Source: Desulfocarbo indianensis
Lineage (GTDB): Bacteria > Desulfobacterota > Desulfarculia > Desulfarculales > Desulfarculaceae
Direction: 5' to 3'
Assembly (NCBI GenBank): GCA_001184205.1
Contig: LBMP01000003.1
Location: 248,001 to 312,000 of the forward strand
DNA: 64,000 bases
Both the position numbers and the translations under genes were made by a program. The notes under the pieces are model-generated. The model worked only from the letters and a program-made list of their open reading frames with translations. It did no database searches and was not told the origin of the DNA. Shown one piece after another: positions 25,801 to 33,582 of the stretch (the first letter of the stretch is position 1; each line of letters opens with the position of its first letter).

Positions 25801-26450
25801 CCTCCGCTCGCGCCATGCTGGGAGTCCAGACCCCGGTCCCGCAGGTGGCCGAGCAGAAACAACCGCTCAAGACCGCGCAGCCCGCCGAATCGATTGGGCA
25901 ACGCATCATCGAAAGCGTGCTCAGTCTCGTTCCGCGTCTGGACGAACGCCTGGTGCCCAAGGCCCTGAGCGCCATGCTGATGCTCCAGCCAGTCATGGCC
26001 AAGGCCGCGCCACCCCCACAACCGATGAACGGCACGGTGCAGACCGTCGCGGCGGCCGTCGAGCCGGTAAGTAAGAGCTACATCCAGCCGTATGCGGTGG
26101 AACCGGCACCGGAAATCGGAAGTGCCTCTCTGGCTCCGGCCGGGATCGAGCGGCCCAAGACAACCGCGCCGACTCCGATAGCGAAGCCCCTGCAATCCGG
26201 ACTCACCGAGACGGTGCCTTCCGAACGGTTGATTGCTCCGGCCCGCACCGCTCCCGCGATACCCCTGCGGGCAGAGGAAAGCGGTCCGGGGCTGCGCGAA
26301 CTGCTGGAATCGCTGCTCTCGCGCCTCGATGGCCTGGCCGACCGTCCGGTAGAACTGAGCGTGACCACCAACATCGATGGACGGAAGGTGGCCGAGGCGG
26401 TCTACAAGGACCTTCGCGAGCGGAAGATCAGAAATTACGAAACTCTTTGA
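22815..26450 (+). CDS. Tail tape measure protein
   Basis: A 1211-residue protein. The N-terminal 400 residues resemble the TP901-type tape measure domain (TQKALGELASLGVQDLRAIE, MADAIKNIGAVAAASNIP). Several hydrophobic helical stretches follow around residues 390-480, 590-680 and 720-750. A Pro/Ala-rich segment leads to a short C-terminal domain. It sets tail length and is expelled during infection. Codons near 26064-26076 contain GAGCCGGTAAGTAAG, resembling the right half of the recurrent motif, but the left half is absent. Confidence 0.92.
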   Translation: MNGDLGLGIVVSMKDAFSQNAQRIRGSMMDLDSTVADASERMTRNLDRIQQGTMMLGAGLALMAVPAALVASTAATQKALGELASLGVQDLRAIEDAAESFTNQWSGADKAAFITATYDVKSALSNLSDEAVGVFTSMAAMTAKATKATTQEMVGTFTTAYGIFKPIMADMNDMEWATAFSGAMAQTVASFKTNGTQMADAIKNIGAVAAASNIPLNEQLAVLGQLQTTMPGSEAGTLYKAFIMKAAEAGDELGLSFTDTSGRLKGVVPILQEIKRQFPDLSNAAAQVKLKKAFGSDEAVKFLLQMSAGMESLEGNIQSVGRAMKTGTAVTEQMAAAMNQDIGARFLLLRQQMANLSEILGRTLLPVVTPVINGVSRFILFLQRMAKSMPGVTRVVLGLSMALGTILVVAGAVTAAVGMVGLMLPAIKAGFVAISAALAGVGSAVATYFLPVTAIIAGVILSVYLLKRAWETNFGGIQEIITGAWNKVSLVFQGIRELVGSLSGGVGQMSAELAQKLESAGLLGFVVTVFKAYYRVREALAGLWGAFSHAFGRIRAILEPTVRTLMSAYAALASAVFSVVEIFGVAASATDGSSWRTFGTVIGTVAGVLLQGLAFALKIVAWNLSLIVRALAVVVRSVVWVGKAIVGSLIGATKFIYKFLLPVRMIGEAFVAAGKIVYAVWQVLTGDISLLDGLKAIGGAVYDFLATPFRWARDVVVGVWNFISGIFTSIGRLVADAAGQIGQAILNLPIISTLRELFATVRSFFAGDTTFFEAGKKLLITLGEGIWSAVTYPFTMLKNALGKLRNLLPFSDAREGPLASLTASGSALLKTLADGMSLTQTLPAKVFGFAARGILSAAAGAWQQIKTAGGNLMDAASAPFRMAGKLWDGLTSGAQTVAAKAGTIFGGLKQSLFGDTPELAIKPPQVNTWDALATGAVNLRDRIVATLSAVPGAVGRIFANAGTEGQSLWQRLSSGASAGIQAIKDRSTGIANGLLSSARAMLGVQTPVPQVAEQKQPLKTAQPAESIGQRIIESVLSLVPRLDERLVPKALSAMLMLQPVMAKAAPPPQPMNGTVQTVAAAVEPVSKSYIQPYAVEPAPEIGSASLAPAGIERPKTTAPTPIAKPLQSGLTETVPSERLIAPARTAPAIPLRAEESGPGLRELLESLLSRLDGLADRPVELSVTTNIDGRKVAEAVYKDLRERKIRNYETL

Positions 26451-26458
26451 GAGGACCG

Positions 26459-26770
26459 ATGAAACGCATCTTTGTCTGCAGCCCGTTCGCGGGTGACATA
26501 GCCCGAAACGTCAAGGTAGCCGAGGCGCTTTGCCGACGGGTCATGAGAAACGGTCACGCGCCGTTCGCGCCGCACCTGTTGTATCCAACCTTTACCGATG
26601 ACAGCGTTCCCGAGCAGCGGGAGACGGGCATCGCCTGCGGTCTGGCCTACATGGAATGTTGCGACGAGGTGTGGGCGTTCACCGGCAACGGTATTTCCAG
26701 CGGCATGCGGCGGGAACTCGACCGGGCCGGACAACTGGGCAAGCCGATCCTCGAGATCGCCGAGGTGTAA
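26459..26770 (+). CDS. DUF4406 nucleoside 2-deoxyribosyltransferase-like protein
   Basis: A 103-residue protein with FVCSPFAGDIARN, HAPFAPHL and CDEVWAFTGNGISSGMRREL, the pattern of DUF4406, a family in the nucleoside 2-deoxyribosyltransferase-like superfamily. Start at 26459 after GAGAGG. These small proteins are found in many phages, and nucleotide salvage or signal cleavage has been suggested. Finding it between the tape measure and a baseplate gene, rather than in a metabolic block, is unusual. Confidence 0.8.
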   Translation: MKRIFVCSPFAGDIARNVKVAEALCRRVMRNGHAPFAPHLLYPTFTDDSVPEQRETGIACGLAYMECCDEVWAFTGNGISSGMRRELDRAGQLGKPILEIAEV

Positions 26771-26773
26771 GCA

Positions 26774-27244
26774 ATGGCCTGGGATCAACAGCCCATCAAG
26801 GGATATCTGGTGGACGCCGACACGGGGGAGCGGCTCGAATTCCAGTACAACCCCAACTCCATCAGCGACGAGAAGTCGACCGACTACGCGACGATCAAGA
26901 TCCCCGGCATGAGCCACCCGCGCTACCAGTATGTCGCCGGGGAACCGCGCCGGATCGCCTTCAAGGTCGAGCTGTTCAAGGGGCCGGTGAAGCAGAAGGT
27001 CGACTGGCTTCGCTCGCTGCAATATCCGGAACACGCCGGAACCATGCTCAAGAACGCGCCGCACCGCGTGCTGCTTATCTTCGGCGATCTCTACCCGGGC
27101 GTGACCTGCATCGTCCGGCAGGTGAAGGCGCGGTTCTTCGGCCTGTTCGACCGGGACAACCTGCTGCCGCAACGGGCCGAGGTGGACATCGTCCTCGAGG
27201 AATATGTGGACCGTTCCATCAACTGGTCGGAGGTGCGCTCATGA
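26774..27244 (+). CDS. Contractile injection system tube/baseplate protein
   Basis: A 156-residue protein of the CIS tube (Afp7/Pvc7-like) family: KGYLVDADTGERLEFQYNPN at the start, then KFKVELF-type strands and FFGLFDRDNLLPQRAEVDIVL. In eCIS particles the homologue bridges tube and hub and is often followed by a LysM domain; here it is short and that module may be supplied by the next gene. Its stop overlaps the next ATG (ATGA). Confidence 0.8.
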   Translation: MAWDQQPIKGYLVDADTGERLEFQYNPNSISDEKSTDYATIKIPGMSHPRYQYVAGEPRRIAFKVELFKGPVKQKVDWLRSLQYPEHAGTMLKNAPHRVLLIFGDLYPGVTCIVRQVKARFFGLFDRDNLLPQRAEVDIVLEEYVDRSINWSEVRS

Positions 27245-27531
27245 TCGGCCGCGATTCCCGATACGCCCGCTGCGTTCTCTACCGGGACAGCGACGGTACC
27301 TCCCTCGGTATGCGCCAGCGCATCGACGCTACTCCGAGATATGACGACCGCCTGCACACCGTAGTCGAGGGCGACCGTCTGGATCTGCTCGCGCACCGCT
27401 ATCTGGGTGACGCCAGGCTCTGGTGGATCATCTGTGATTACAACGACCTCTTTTTCCCGTTGGCGCTCGAGCCCGGCCTGGCCCTACGCATTCCCTCTCG
27501 CGAACACGTCCAAATGCGCCTGCTCGACTGA
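27241..27531 (+). CDS. LysM-like small baseplate protein (gpX/gp53-type)
   Basis: A 96-residue protein with HTVVEGDRLDLLAHRYLGDARLWW, the LysM-like pattern of P2 gpX and T4 gp53 proteins, ending RIPSREHVQMRL. It overlaps the preceding tube protein by four bases. It should sit at the hub periphery of the baseplate. Confidence 0.85.
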   Translation: MIGRDSRYARCVLYRDSDGTSLGMRQRIDATPRYDDRLHTVVEGDRLDLLAHRYLGDARLWWIICDYNDLFFPLALEPGLALRIPSREHVQMRLLD

Positions 27532-27536
27532 AGCGT

Positions 27537-27568
27537 CCGACACCTGGCCATGCCTTCCGGTAAGTAAG
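27537..27568 (+). promoter_or_regulatory. Recurrent phage operon motif, copy F
   Basis: CCGACACCTGGCC, then CTTCCGGTAAGTAAG: the only copy ending in G rather than C. It begins 5 bp after the previous stop and lies 29 bp before the hub gene. The middle CACCTGGC is shared with copy A. Confidence 0.8.
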
Positions 27569-27597
27569 CAGGGAACTGCGAACCGCCGGAGAAACGC

Positions 27598-28881
27598 ATG
27601 GATCTGGATACCTTCAAGCCGACATTTCTGATTCAGATCGAGGGGCAAGACCTCTCGAAGGACATCACCCAGGAGATCACTTCGTTCGTCTTCACCGACA
27701 ATGAGGAGGAGCTGGATGTCCTCGAGCTGTCGGTGACCGACCGCAACCTGCAGTTCGTCGACGATCCCCTGTTCCAGGAAGGCAATGAGATCGTCGCTCG
27801 CTTCGGCTACGTGGGTAACCTCTCTCCACGCAAGAAGGCGGTCATCAAGGACATCGATTACGACTTCCCGGAAAACGGCGATCCAACTATCCGCATCAAG
27901 GCCTACGACAAGGGCTTCAAACTCGCTGGCAAGGAGAACCAGAAGGTCTGGCAGAAACCCGCTCCCGGCATCCTCTATTCGGAAATCGCCGAACAGATCG
28001 CCGCCGCCAACGGCCTCACGCCGGTGGTCACGGCCACCAAGGGAACCCATCTCCGCGTTACCCAGAGCAACATTTCGGACGCCCAGTTCCTCAAGGAGCT
28101 GGCGGAAAAGGCTCGCGACCGCGATGGCGACGGTGTGAGCGGCTATGTCTTCTACATCCAGGACGACGAACTCCATTTCCATCCTCGCGAGCTCGACCAG
28201 ACGCCGCTTCTGACCCTCGAATATTTCACCGACACCAAGGGCCTGCTGCGCTCGTTCCGCCCCAGCACCCAATCCCAGGGGGCCAAGGGCGCGGGTGTCG
28301 AGACCAAGACGGTCGGTGTCGACCCGCGCAAGAAGGACGTGGTCGAGCACAAGGCCAACAACGCCACCACCCCCGAGCGGACCGCCCTGGGCAAGCAGAC
28401 TTATCTGGTCGACGGCAACACCGGCGAAGGCAGCTTCAAGGAACGGGAGACGGGGCAGATCGTACCCAGCTTCGACCGTTCCGAAGGCTTTCACGAAGAG
28501 CCGCGCCAGGAGCCCGCCCAGGACAGCGCCGAAGGCAAATTCCGCGAGGCCGAGCTGCGCCAGGTCGAGGCGGACGCGGCCACCATCGGCATTCCCCAGC
28601 TACGCGCCAAGAAGAACGTCGAGATCAAGGGCGTGGGACGGAAGTTTTCCGGCATCTACTACTGCCACTCGGTGCGCCACAGCATCAGCAGCGCAGGCTA
28701 TCTCTGCGAACTCAAACTCAAGAAGAACGCCCTCGGCAAGGGCGCGGGCGACAAGTCCGCCGAGTCCCAGGGCAAACCCAACGACAAGGAGGCCCCGCCC
28801 ACGCCGCAAAACGAGCCGCCAGCCATGGTGACCATCGACGCGGATTCCGGCGCGGTCACACAAGGAGGCGGCAATGGGTGA
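27598..28881 (+). CDS. Baseplate hub protein (gpD/gp27-like)
   Basis: A 427-residue protein of the phage late control gene D/VgrG N-terminal family: FLIQIEGQDLSKDITQEITS, YDFPENGDPTIRIKAYDKGF, and ITQSNISDAQFLKELAEKA-type text in the middle. The last 60 residues are a Lys/Pro-rich linker. Gp27-like trimers connect the tube with the spike. It overlaps the peptidase gene by 8 bp. Confidence 0.88.
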   Translation: MDLDTFKPTFLIQIEGQDLSKDITQEITSFVFTDNEEELDVLELSVTDRNLQFVDDPLFQEGNEIVARFGYVGNLSPRKKAVIKDIDYDFPENGDPTIRIKAYDKGFKLAGKENQKVWQKPAPGILYSEIAEQIAAANGLTPVVTATKGTHLRVTQSNISDAQFLKELAEKARDRDGDGVSGYVFYIQDDELHFHPRELDQTPLLTLEYFTDTKGLLRSFRPSTQSQGAKGAGVETKTVGVDPRKKDVVEHKANNATTPERTALGKQTYLVDGNTGEGSFKERETGQIVPSFDRSEGFHEEPRQEPAQDSAEGKFREAELRQVEADAATIGIPQLRAKKNVEIKGVGRKFSGIYYCHSVRHSISSAGYLCELKLKKNALGKGAGDKSAESQGKPNDKEAPPTPQNEPPAMVTIDADSGAVTQGGGNG

Positions 28882-29248
28882 TCTCAGTAAGAATTTCAAC
28901 CGTTCGGAATTCGCCTGCAAGGGCAAGAACTGCTGCGGCCATTCGGCTGCGGTCCATCCCGACCTGGTCGACGCCCTGCAGGCGTTGCGCGACCGCATCG
29001 GCAAACCGCTGTCCATCACCAGCGGCTTTCGCTGCAACCGCCACAACAAGGCGGTGGGCGGCGCGGAGCAGAGTTTCCACACGCTGGGCATGGCTGCCGA
29101 CGTGAGCTGTCCCGCAGGCGTTTCGCCCGAGGAACTGGCGGTCATCGCCGAGGAGATTCCGCTCTTCCGCGAGGGCGGCATCGGCGTCTACGCCTCCTGG
29201 GTCCATCTCGACGTGCGCCAGTCGGGCAAGGCGAGGTGGCGATCATGA
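28874..29248 (+). CDS. Peptidase M15-type D-Ala-D-Ala carboxypeptidase (tail lysin)
   Basis: A 124-residue compact M15 peptidase. The metal ligands are visible: SFHTLGMAADV gives H69 and D76, and WVHLDVR gives H111 with D113. No signal peptide. Placed between hub and spike genes, it probably cuts peptidoglycan cross-links at entry rather than being the lysis enzyme, although a lysis role cannot be excluded because no other endolysin is seen. Confidence 0.88.
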   Translation: MGDLSKNFNRSEFACKGKNCCGHSAAVHPDLVDALQALRDRIGKPLSITSGFRCNRHNKAVGGAEQSFHTLGMAADVSCPAGVSPEELAVIAEEIPLFREGGIGVYASWVHLDVRQSGKARWRS

Positions 29249-29664
29249 GCGCCGAAACCAAGACCCTGTTTTCCGGCACCGCGCTGGGTCTCTCCGGACC
29301 GCTTCGGGTGGAGATCCTGCCCAATGGAATGACCGCAAGGCTGACCCAGCCGTTCCGTGTCCGCACCGGCGCTGGCCGCATCATCGAAGTGCCCGCCGGG
29401 TTCGAGACCGACTTCGCCTCGGTGCCGCGCCTGTTCTGGCGCGTGGTGCCGCCCTGGGGGCGATATTCCCCGGCGGCCGTCGTTCACGACTACCTCTACC
29501 ACACCGGCAAGGTCTCGCGGCTTGCGGCCGACAGCCTCTTTCTCGAACTGATGGCGGCTTTGGGCGTGCCTCTGTGGAAACGCCAGGTCATGTATTGGGC
29601 GGTTCGCCTGGGCGGCTGGCTGGCCTGGGACGCCAGTCGAAAGCGGGAGGCGGAGCATGCTTGA
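29245..29664 (+). CDS. DUF1353 family phage protein
   Basis: A 139-residue protein with the DUF1353 signature VPAGFETDFASVPRLFWRVVPPWGRYSPAAVVHDYLY. The family is frequent near phage lysis and baseplate genes; its biochemical role is not established. I start at the ATG overlapping the previous stop (ATGA); a GTG 9 bp upstream is also open. Confidence 0.85.
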   Translation: MSAETKTLFSGTALGLSGPLRVEILPNGMTARLTQPFRVRTGAGRIIEVPAGFETDFASVPRLFWRVVPPWGRYSPAAVVHDYLYHTGKVSRLAADSLFLELMAALGVPLWKRQVMYWAVRLGGWLAWDASRKREAEHA

Positions 29665-30706
29665 AACCTGCGACCGTCAATCCGAAGAGCGCTACCGCAA
29701 CCGCTGGTACGGCAAGTACCGGGCCTTCGTGCGCGACAACAACGACCCCGAACGCCTCGGCCGGGTCCGCCTGGAAATCCCCGCCGTGCTCGGCAGCGGG
29801 CGGGAGAACTGGTCCGAATGGGCCGCGCCCTGTTTCCCCTACGGCGGCAACGACGACACCGGCATGTTCCTGGTCCCCGAGGAAGGGGCCTCGGTCTGGG
29901 CCGAGTTCGAGGGTGGCGTCGTCCAGTATCCGATCTGGACCGGGGTCTGGCTGGCCAAGAGCAATCCCGGCGAGCAGCCCGAGGAATCCAAGCGCACCTG
30001 CGCGAATGCCTTCTGCCATGACTGCGAGGACAAGGTCGAGCATCAGGCCAACCGGCACGACGATCTCGAACACAAGAAGTACCACGGCCATCCGCCGTAT
30101 TACTGCCCGCGCCTCAAGGTCCTGCTCAAGACCGAAACCGGCCACACCATTCTGGCCGATGACCGCGACGGCGACGAGCTGCTGCGGATCATCGACCGCG
30201 CCGGACAGATCCTCACCATGGAAGGGAAGGTGAAGCCGGAGATGCAGAGCGGCAACGCCCTGCGCCGAGGCACGAAGAACGCCGAGAAAGGCGACCAGCT
30301 CGACATCGCCTCGCAGATCGTCGGCTCCCGCGCCCGCATCCAGCTCACCGACCTCTGCCGCCAGCAGGTGATCCTCGAAGCCTGGCAGGACAAGGAGAAG
30401 GTCCACATCCTCTCGTGCGACAAGGGCCGCTCCCGCTGGCAGAAGATCCTCATTGATACCACCAAGGGTCGGGAGAAGGTTCACATCTGGGGACTCAACG
30501 GCACCCAGGAAATCCTCGTCGATTCCACCGCCGCCGCCGAACAGATCCGGCTCACCGACAAGGCCGGTCAGGTGGTGCGCATGAACGCCACGCCCGGCCA
30601 GGAGAGCATCAGCGCCACCGACAAGTCCGGCAGCCTCGTGTTCATGGATGGGGTGGCCGGAAACATCATCATTCGCTCGACGAACACCGTCTTGATCAAC
30701 ACCTGA
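29657..30706 (+). CDS. Baseplate spike protein (gpV/gp5-like, OB-fold)
   Basis: A 349-residue protein. Residues about 15-105 are the OB-fold of phage baseplate assembly V/VgrG proteins (YRAFVRDNNDPERLGRVRLE, WAAPCFPYGG, EGASVWAEFEGG, YPIWTGVWL). The C-terminal 180 residues are short repeated strands ending in DGVAGNIIIRSTNTVLINT, consistent with the triple-stranded beta-helix needle. It receives the PAAR tip encoded at 31090. A Cys/His-rich segment (CANAFCHDCEDKVEH) lies between the two parts. Confidence 0.88.
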   Translation: MLETCDRQSEERYRNRWYGKYRAFVRDNNDPERLGRVRLEIPAVLGSGRENWSEWAAPCFPYGGNDDTGMFLVPEEGASVWAEFEGGVVQYPIWTGVWLAKSNPGEQPEESKRTCANAFCHDCEDKVEHQANRHDDLEHKKYHGHPPYYCPRLKVLLKTETGHTILADDRDGDELLRIIDRAGQILTMEGKVKPEMQSGNALRRGTKNAEKGDQLDIASQIVGSRARIQLTDLCRQQVILEAWQDKEKVHILSCDKGRSRWQKILIDTTKGREKVHIWGLNGTQEILVDSTAAAEQIRLTDKAGQVVRMNATPGQESISATDKSGSLVFMDGVAGNIIIRSTNTVLINT

Positions 30707-30718
30707 AGGAAGCATCAT

Positions 30719-31093
30719 ATGGGAGAAAGAACAACAACGCCCTCCGGACTCTCGGCCAGCGAGGAATTGCTGGCCCGGACCTTCGAGCATTGGCGGGAGG
30801 AATTCCGCAGCATCCTCGAAAACCATCGCCGGGAAATCCAGGACCGTCTCGAGAAGATCGAGCGCGAAATCGAGAAGAAATCGGACAAGGAAAACGTCGA
30901 GGTGCTGGTTCGCTCGATCTATTCCGATCTGCACCGGCACGCCGAGGAGATCGACCGGCTGCACGCCCGGGTCGGCTCCAAGATGGGGACCGAGACCATG
31001 TGGAAGATCGTCGGCCTGGTGTTGACCATCGGCAGCACCATCGGCGGACTCATCGGCTTTCTGATCCATCTGCTGCTGAAGGTGAACCCATGA
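30719..31093 (+). CDS. Coiled-coil membrane protein (holin/XhlA-like candidate)
   Basis: A 124-residue protein. Residues about 20-85 form a charged coiled coil and 93-121 a single C-terminal membrane segment (WKIVGLVLTIGSTIGGLIGF) ending in Lys. This layout is shared with haemolysin XhlA-type holin accessories. Together with the M15 enzyme it could form the lysis pair, but it is located among spike genes. Overlaps the PAAR gene by 4 bp. Confidence 0.7.
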   Translation: MGERTTTPSGLSASEELLARTFEHWREEFRSILENHRREIQDRLEKIEREIEKKSDKENVEVLVRSIYSDLHRHAEEIDRLHARVGSKMGTETMWKIVGLVLTIGSTIGGLIGFLIHLLLKVNP

Positions 31094-31353
31094 GCTCCCA
31101 GGCTCGACTTGGCGACATCAGCAGTCACGGCGGCGTCATCATCACCGGGGCAAGCCGAACGCTGGACAACGGCATGCCGGTGGCCCGCATGGGGGACCTG
31201 CACGTCTGTCCCATCCCGGGGCATGGCGTGACGCCCATCGTGACCGGCAGCTTCGACACCATCACCGAAGGATTGCCCAACGCCCGCATCGGCGACATCA
31301 CCGCCTGCGGAGCCATCATCGTCACCGGCAGTCCCGACACCATCGACAACTGA
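31090..31353 (+). CDS. PAAR-domain spike tip protein
   Basis: An 87-residue PAAR protein with the repeated pattern ARLGDISSHGG, ARMGDLHVCPIPGHG and ARIGDITACGA. The zinc ligands expected at the cone tip are available (H, C, H, C). It sharpens the spike made by the OB-fold protein at 29657. It has no effector extension. Confidence 0.92.
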   Translation: MSSQARLGDISSHGGVIITGASRTLDNGMPVARMGDLHVCPIPGHGVTPIVTGSFDTITEGLPNARIGDITACGAIIVTGSPDTIDN

Positions 31354-31363
31354 GGGGGACGCC

Positions 31364-31672
31364 ATGAACAATCTCGAACAGCCGCAGGAACCACAATACT
31401 GGGATGTCTTCCCGAAGCTGATCCGGGTCTCGCGATCCCCATTCGTTCAGCGCATTCCGCTCTCGATCCGGGGTCTGCCCGAAGCGCCGGTGTTCGAATC
31501 GTCCAATCCCGACGTGGCCAGTGTCGATGAAGACGGCAATGTCGAATGCGGCTTCGTTCCCGGAGCGGCCATGATTCTGGTCTGGGATTCGCCCGAGCGG
31601 CTCAGCCTGCGTCATGTTCAGGTCGAGGTCTATGGCGGCGGCGTCTCCGCACCGGTGGAGGTGCCTTCATGA
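31364..31672 (+). CDS. Small Ig-like (Big_2-type) virion protein
   Basis: A 102-residue single beta-sandwich (PVFESSNPDVASVDEDGNV). It is clearly paralogous to the N-terminal 100 residues of the next protein (IPLS-RG----APVF-SSNP-VA, then DSLRHVLVEV-like text). Probably surface decoration on the baseplate; Ig-like domains in phages often bind carbohydrates. Confidence 0.75.
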   Translation: MNNLEQPQEPQYWDVFPKLIRVSRSPFVQRIPLSIRGLPEAPVFESSNPDVASVDEDGNVECGFVPGAAMILVWDSPERLSLRHVQVEVYGGGVSAPVEVPS

Positions 31673-32679
31673 CGGATACCGCGCCAGACTACAGCCACTG
31701 GGAGGTCCAGCCTCGCTCCATCCGCCTCTCCGCTGGCGAGTTCGAGCAACGGATTCCGCTCTCCCTGCGCGGCGACGTGGACGCCCCGGTCTTTGCCTCC
31801 AGCAACCCGGAAGTCGCGGAGATCGGGCCGGACGGTGTCATTCGCTGCGGCTGGACCATCGGCAACGCCGTGCTCATGGTCTGGCGATCCTCGGCCCGGG
31901 ACAGTCTCCGCCATGTTCTGGTGGAGGTCCGCGATCCGTCCTGGTTCGCCGACCACCCGGACTTTGCCAGCGGAGCCACGGTCTTCCTCAGCGGCATGGT
32001 GGTCAACGCCCTCAATACCAGCGGTGTCGGAAACGCGCTGATCGAATTCCGCCGCTCGGAAACCGGCCCGGCGGCGTATCAGACCTTCGCCAACGCATAT
32101 GGCGGGTTCGAGCTGTCCGTACCCGAGGGGTTCTATTACGTGGAGGTCACCGCGCCGGGATACATCGCCTGGCACGGCTGGGTGAACGCCGACCCCAACA
32201 CCTCCGGCGACATCCAGATCGTTCTCTCGCCCGAGCTCGACGGCCAGGTCGCCCGCATCGTGTTGCAGTGGGGCGTGAACCCCCGGGATCTCGATTCCCA
32301 TCTCACCGGGCCGACGCCATCGGGCGGTCGCTTTCATGTGTTCTATTCCCACACCATCGAAAACGAGGCGGCGGAATTGGACGTGGACGACACCAGCTCC
32401 TACGGGCCGGAGACCATCACCATCCATCGGCTCATCCCCGGCGTCTACCGTTACGCAGTCCACGACTACACCAACCGCAACGCCAATCCGAGCACCGGCC
32501 TGGCGCAGTCCGGAGCATCGGTGAAGGTGTTCTTGAGCGATGGCCGTGAGCAGACCTTCAACGTTCCCAACGCCCCCGGCACGGTCTGGACCGTGTTCGA
32601 AATCGACGGCGCGACCGGAACAGTGACGGCGGTCAACGCCATGAGCTATCAATCCCAACCCGCCAATGTCGGCATGTAA
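31669..32679 (+). CDS. Ig-like, carboxypeptidase-regulatory and YfaP-like multidomain virion protein
   Basis: A 336-residue all-beta protein. Residues 1-95 duplicate the preceding gene's Ig-like domain. About 105-185 resemble a carboxypeptidase-regulatory-like fold (SGMVVNALNTSGVGNALIEF, GGFELSVPEGFYYVEVTAPG). About 195-310 match YfaP-like text (LQWGVNPRDLDSHLTGP, YRYAVHDYTNR). Starts by a four-base overlap. Likely a side fiber or adhesin of the baseplate. Confidence 0.75.
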   Translation: MTDTAPDYSHWEVQPRSIRLSAGEFEQRIPLSLRGDVDAPVFASSNPEVAEIGPDGVIRCGWTIGNAVLMVWRSSARDSLRHVLVEVRDPSWFADHPDFASGATVFLSGMVVNALNTSGVGNALIEFRRSETGPAAYQTFANAYGGFELSVPEGFYYVEVTAPGYIAWHGWVNADPNTSGDIQIVLSPELDGQVARIVLQWGVNPRDLDSHLTGPTPSGGRFHVFYSHTIENEAAELDVDDTSSYGPETITIHRLIPGVYRYAVHDYTNRNANPSTGLAQSGASVKVFLSDGREQTFNVPNAPGTVWTVFEIDGATGTVTAVNAMSYQSQPANVGM

Positions 32680-32691
32680 TGGAGGTTGTCG

Positions 32692-33582
32692 ATGATTTCC
32701 GAAGAACCCGCCGACTTGCAGGCCACTATCGAGCAGACCGATTCCGGCGAGCAGCAGTATGTGCTGCGGGCGCTCTGCGATCACCTGTCCGGCATCCGTG
32801 AGGAGCTTTCCGGCATCCGCACGCTGCTGGAGGCCGGTCACGCCGCCTCGGAGGCGATGCGCGGCCAGGCCCAAGCCTATCTGGAGGCCCAGCAGGCCAG
32901 GACGCAGGAGTATCTGGATCAGGTACAGGTCGAGCCGGAGCCCGATTTCTATCCCTTCGTCGAACTGCCTGCGGGCACCGAACCCCGGGATCTGCCGGAC
33001 GGCAACCGGATCTTCACCTTGCCCGACGGCATGATCCTGCGGACCACTGACGATCAGCGAATCTGCGTCATTGACGCCGGGGAACAGCAGGTCGTCACCC
33101 CCGGACCCGGCACGGCCCTCGAGGTCGCCCCGGGACGCCTTTACACCCTGGTCGAGTCCTATCTGAGCGCGACCCAGGAGGCAGCCGGTATCAGCGGACT
33201 GCCCGCCGGGATCGATCCGACCGCCATGGGCGCGGAACGCTTCGCGGTGGATCTACCCGAGGGCATCCGTCTCGACGTCGATCACCGGGAGCGGTTCATC
33301 ACCCTCATCAATCCGGCCGGACCAATCGACATCATCGGCATCGGCCGCATCGAGGGCATCGGCGAAACCATCGCCGTTCGTCTGCTTTCCGGGGGAGCCA
33401 AGGGATTCCAGTGCGGCCAGTCCGACCACGGCGGGCTGATCGAGGCGGACGGAACCATCCATCTGGGACTCAAGAGCGGTCTAGATCTGGTGGTCCGGTT
33501 CCAGGGAGAAGCCATCGACGACGGCGCACCGGAAAATGGCTGCTCGGGACAGTGCGGCCTCGACTGCGAGGAGCGTACCTGA
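32692..33582 (+). CDS. Hypothetical baseplate-block protein with N-terminal coiled coil
   Basis: A 296-residue protein. Residues 15-85 form a coiled coil rich in Glu, Gln and Ala; the remainder is beta-rich. A Cys cluster (CSGQCGLDCEE) closes the C-terminus. No family recognised. Its stop overlaps the gp25-like gene (TGATG). Possible trimeric fiber or connector. Confidence 0.7.
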   Translation: MISEEPADLQATIEQTDSGEQQYVLRALCDHLSGIREELSGIRTLLEAGHAASEAMRGQAQAYLEAQQARTQEYLDQVQVEPEPDFYPFVELPAGTEPRDLPDGNRIFTLPDGMILRTTDDQRICVIDAGEQQVVTPGPGTALEVAPGRLYTLVESYLSATQEAAGISGLPAGIDPTAMGAERFAVDLPEGIRLDVDHRERFITLINPAGPIDIIGIGRIEGIGETIAVRLLSGGAKGFQCGQSDHGGLIEADGTIHLGLKSGLDLVVRFQGEAIDDGAPENGCSGQCGLDCEERT

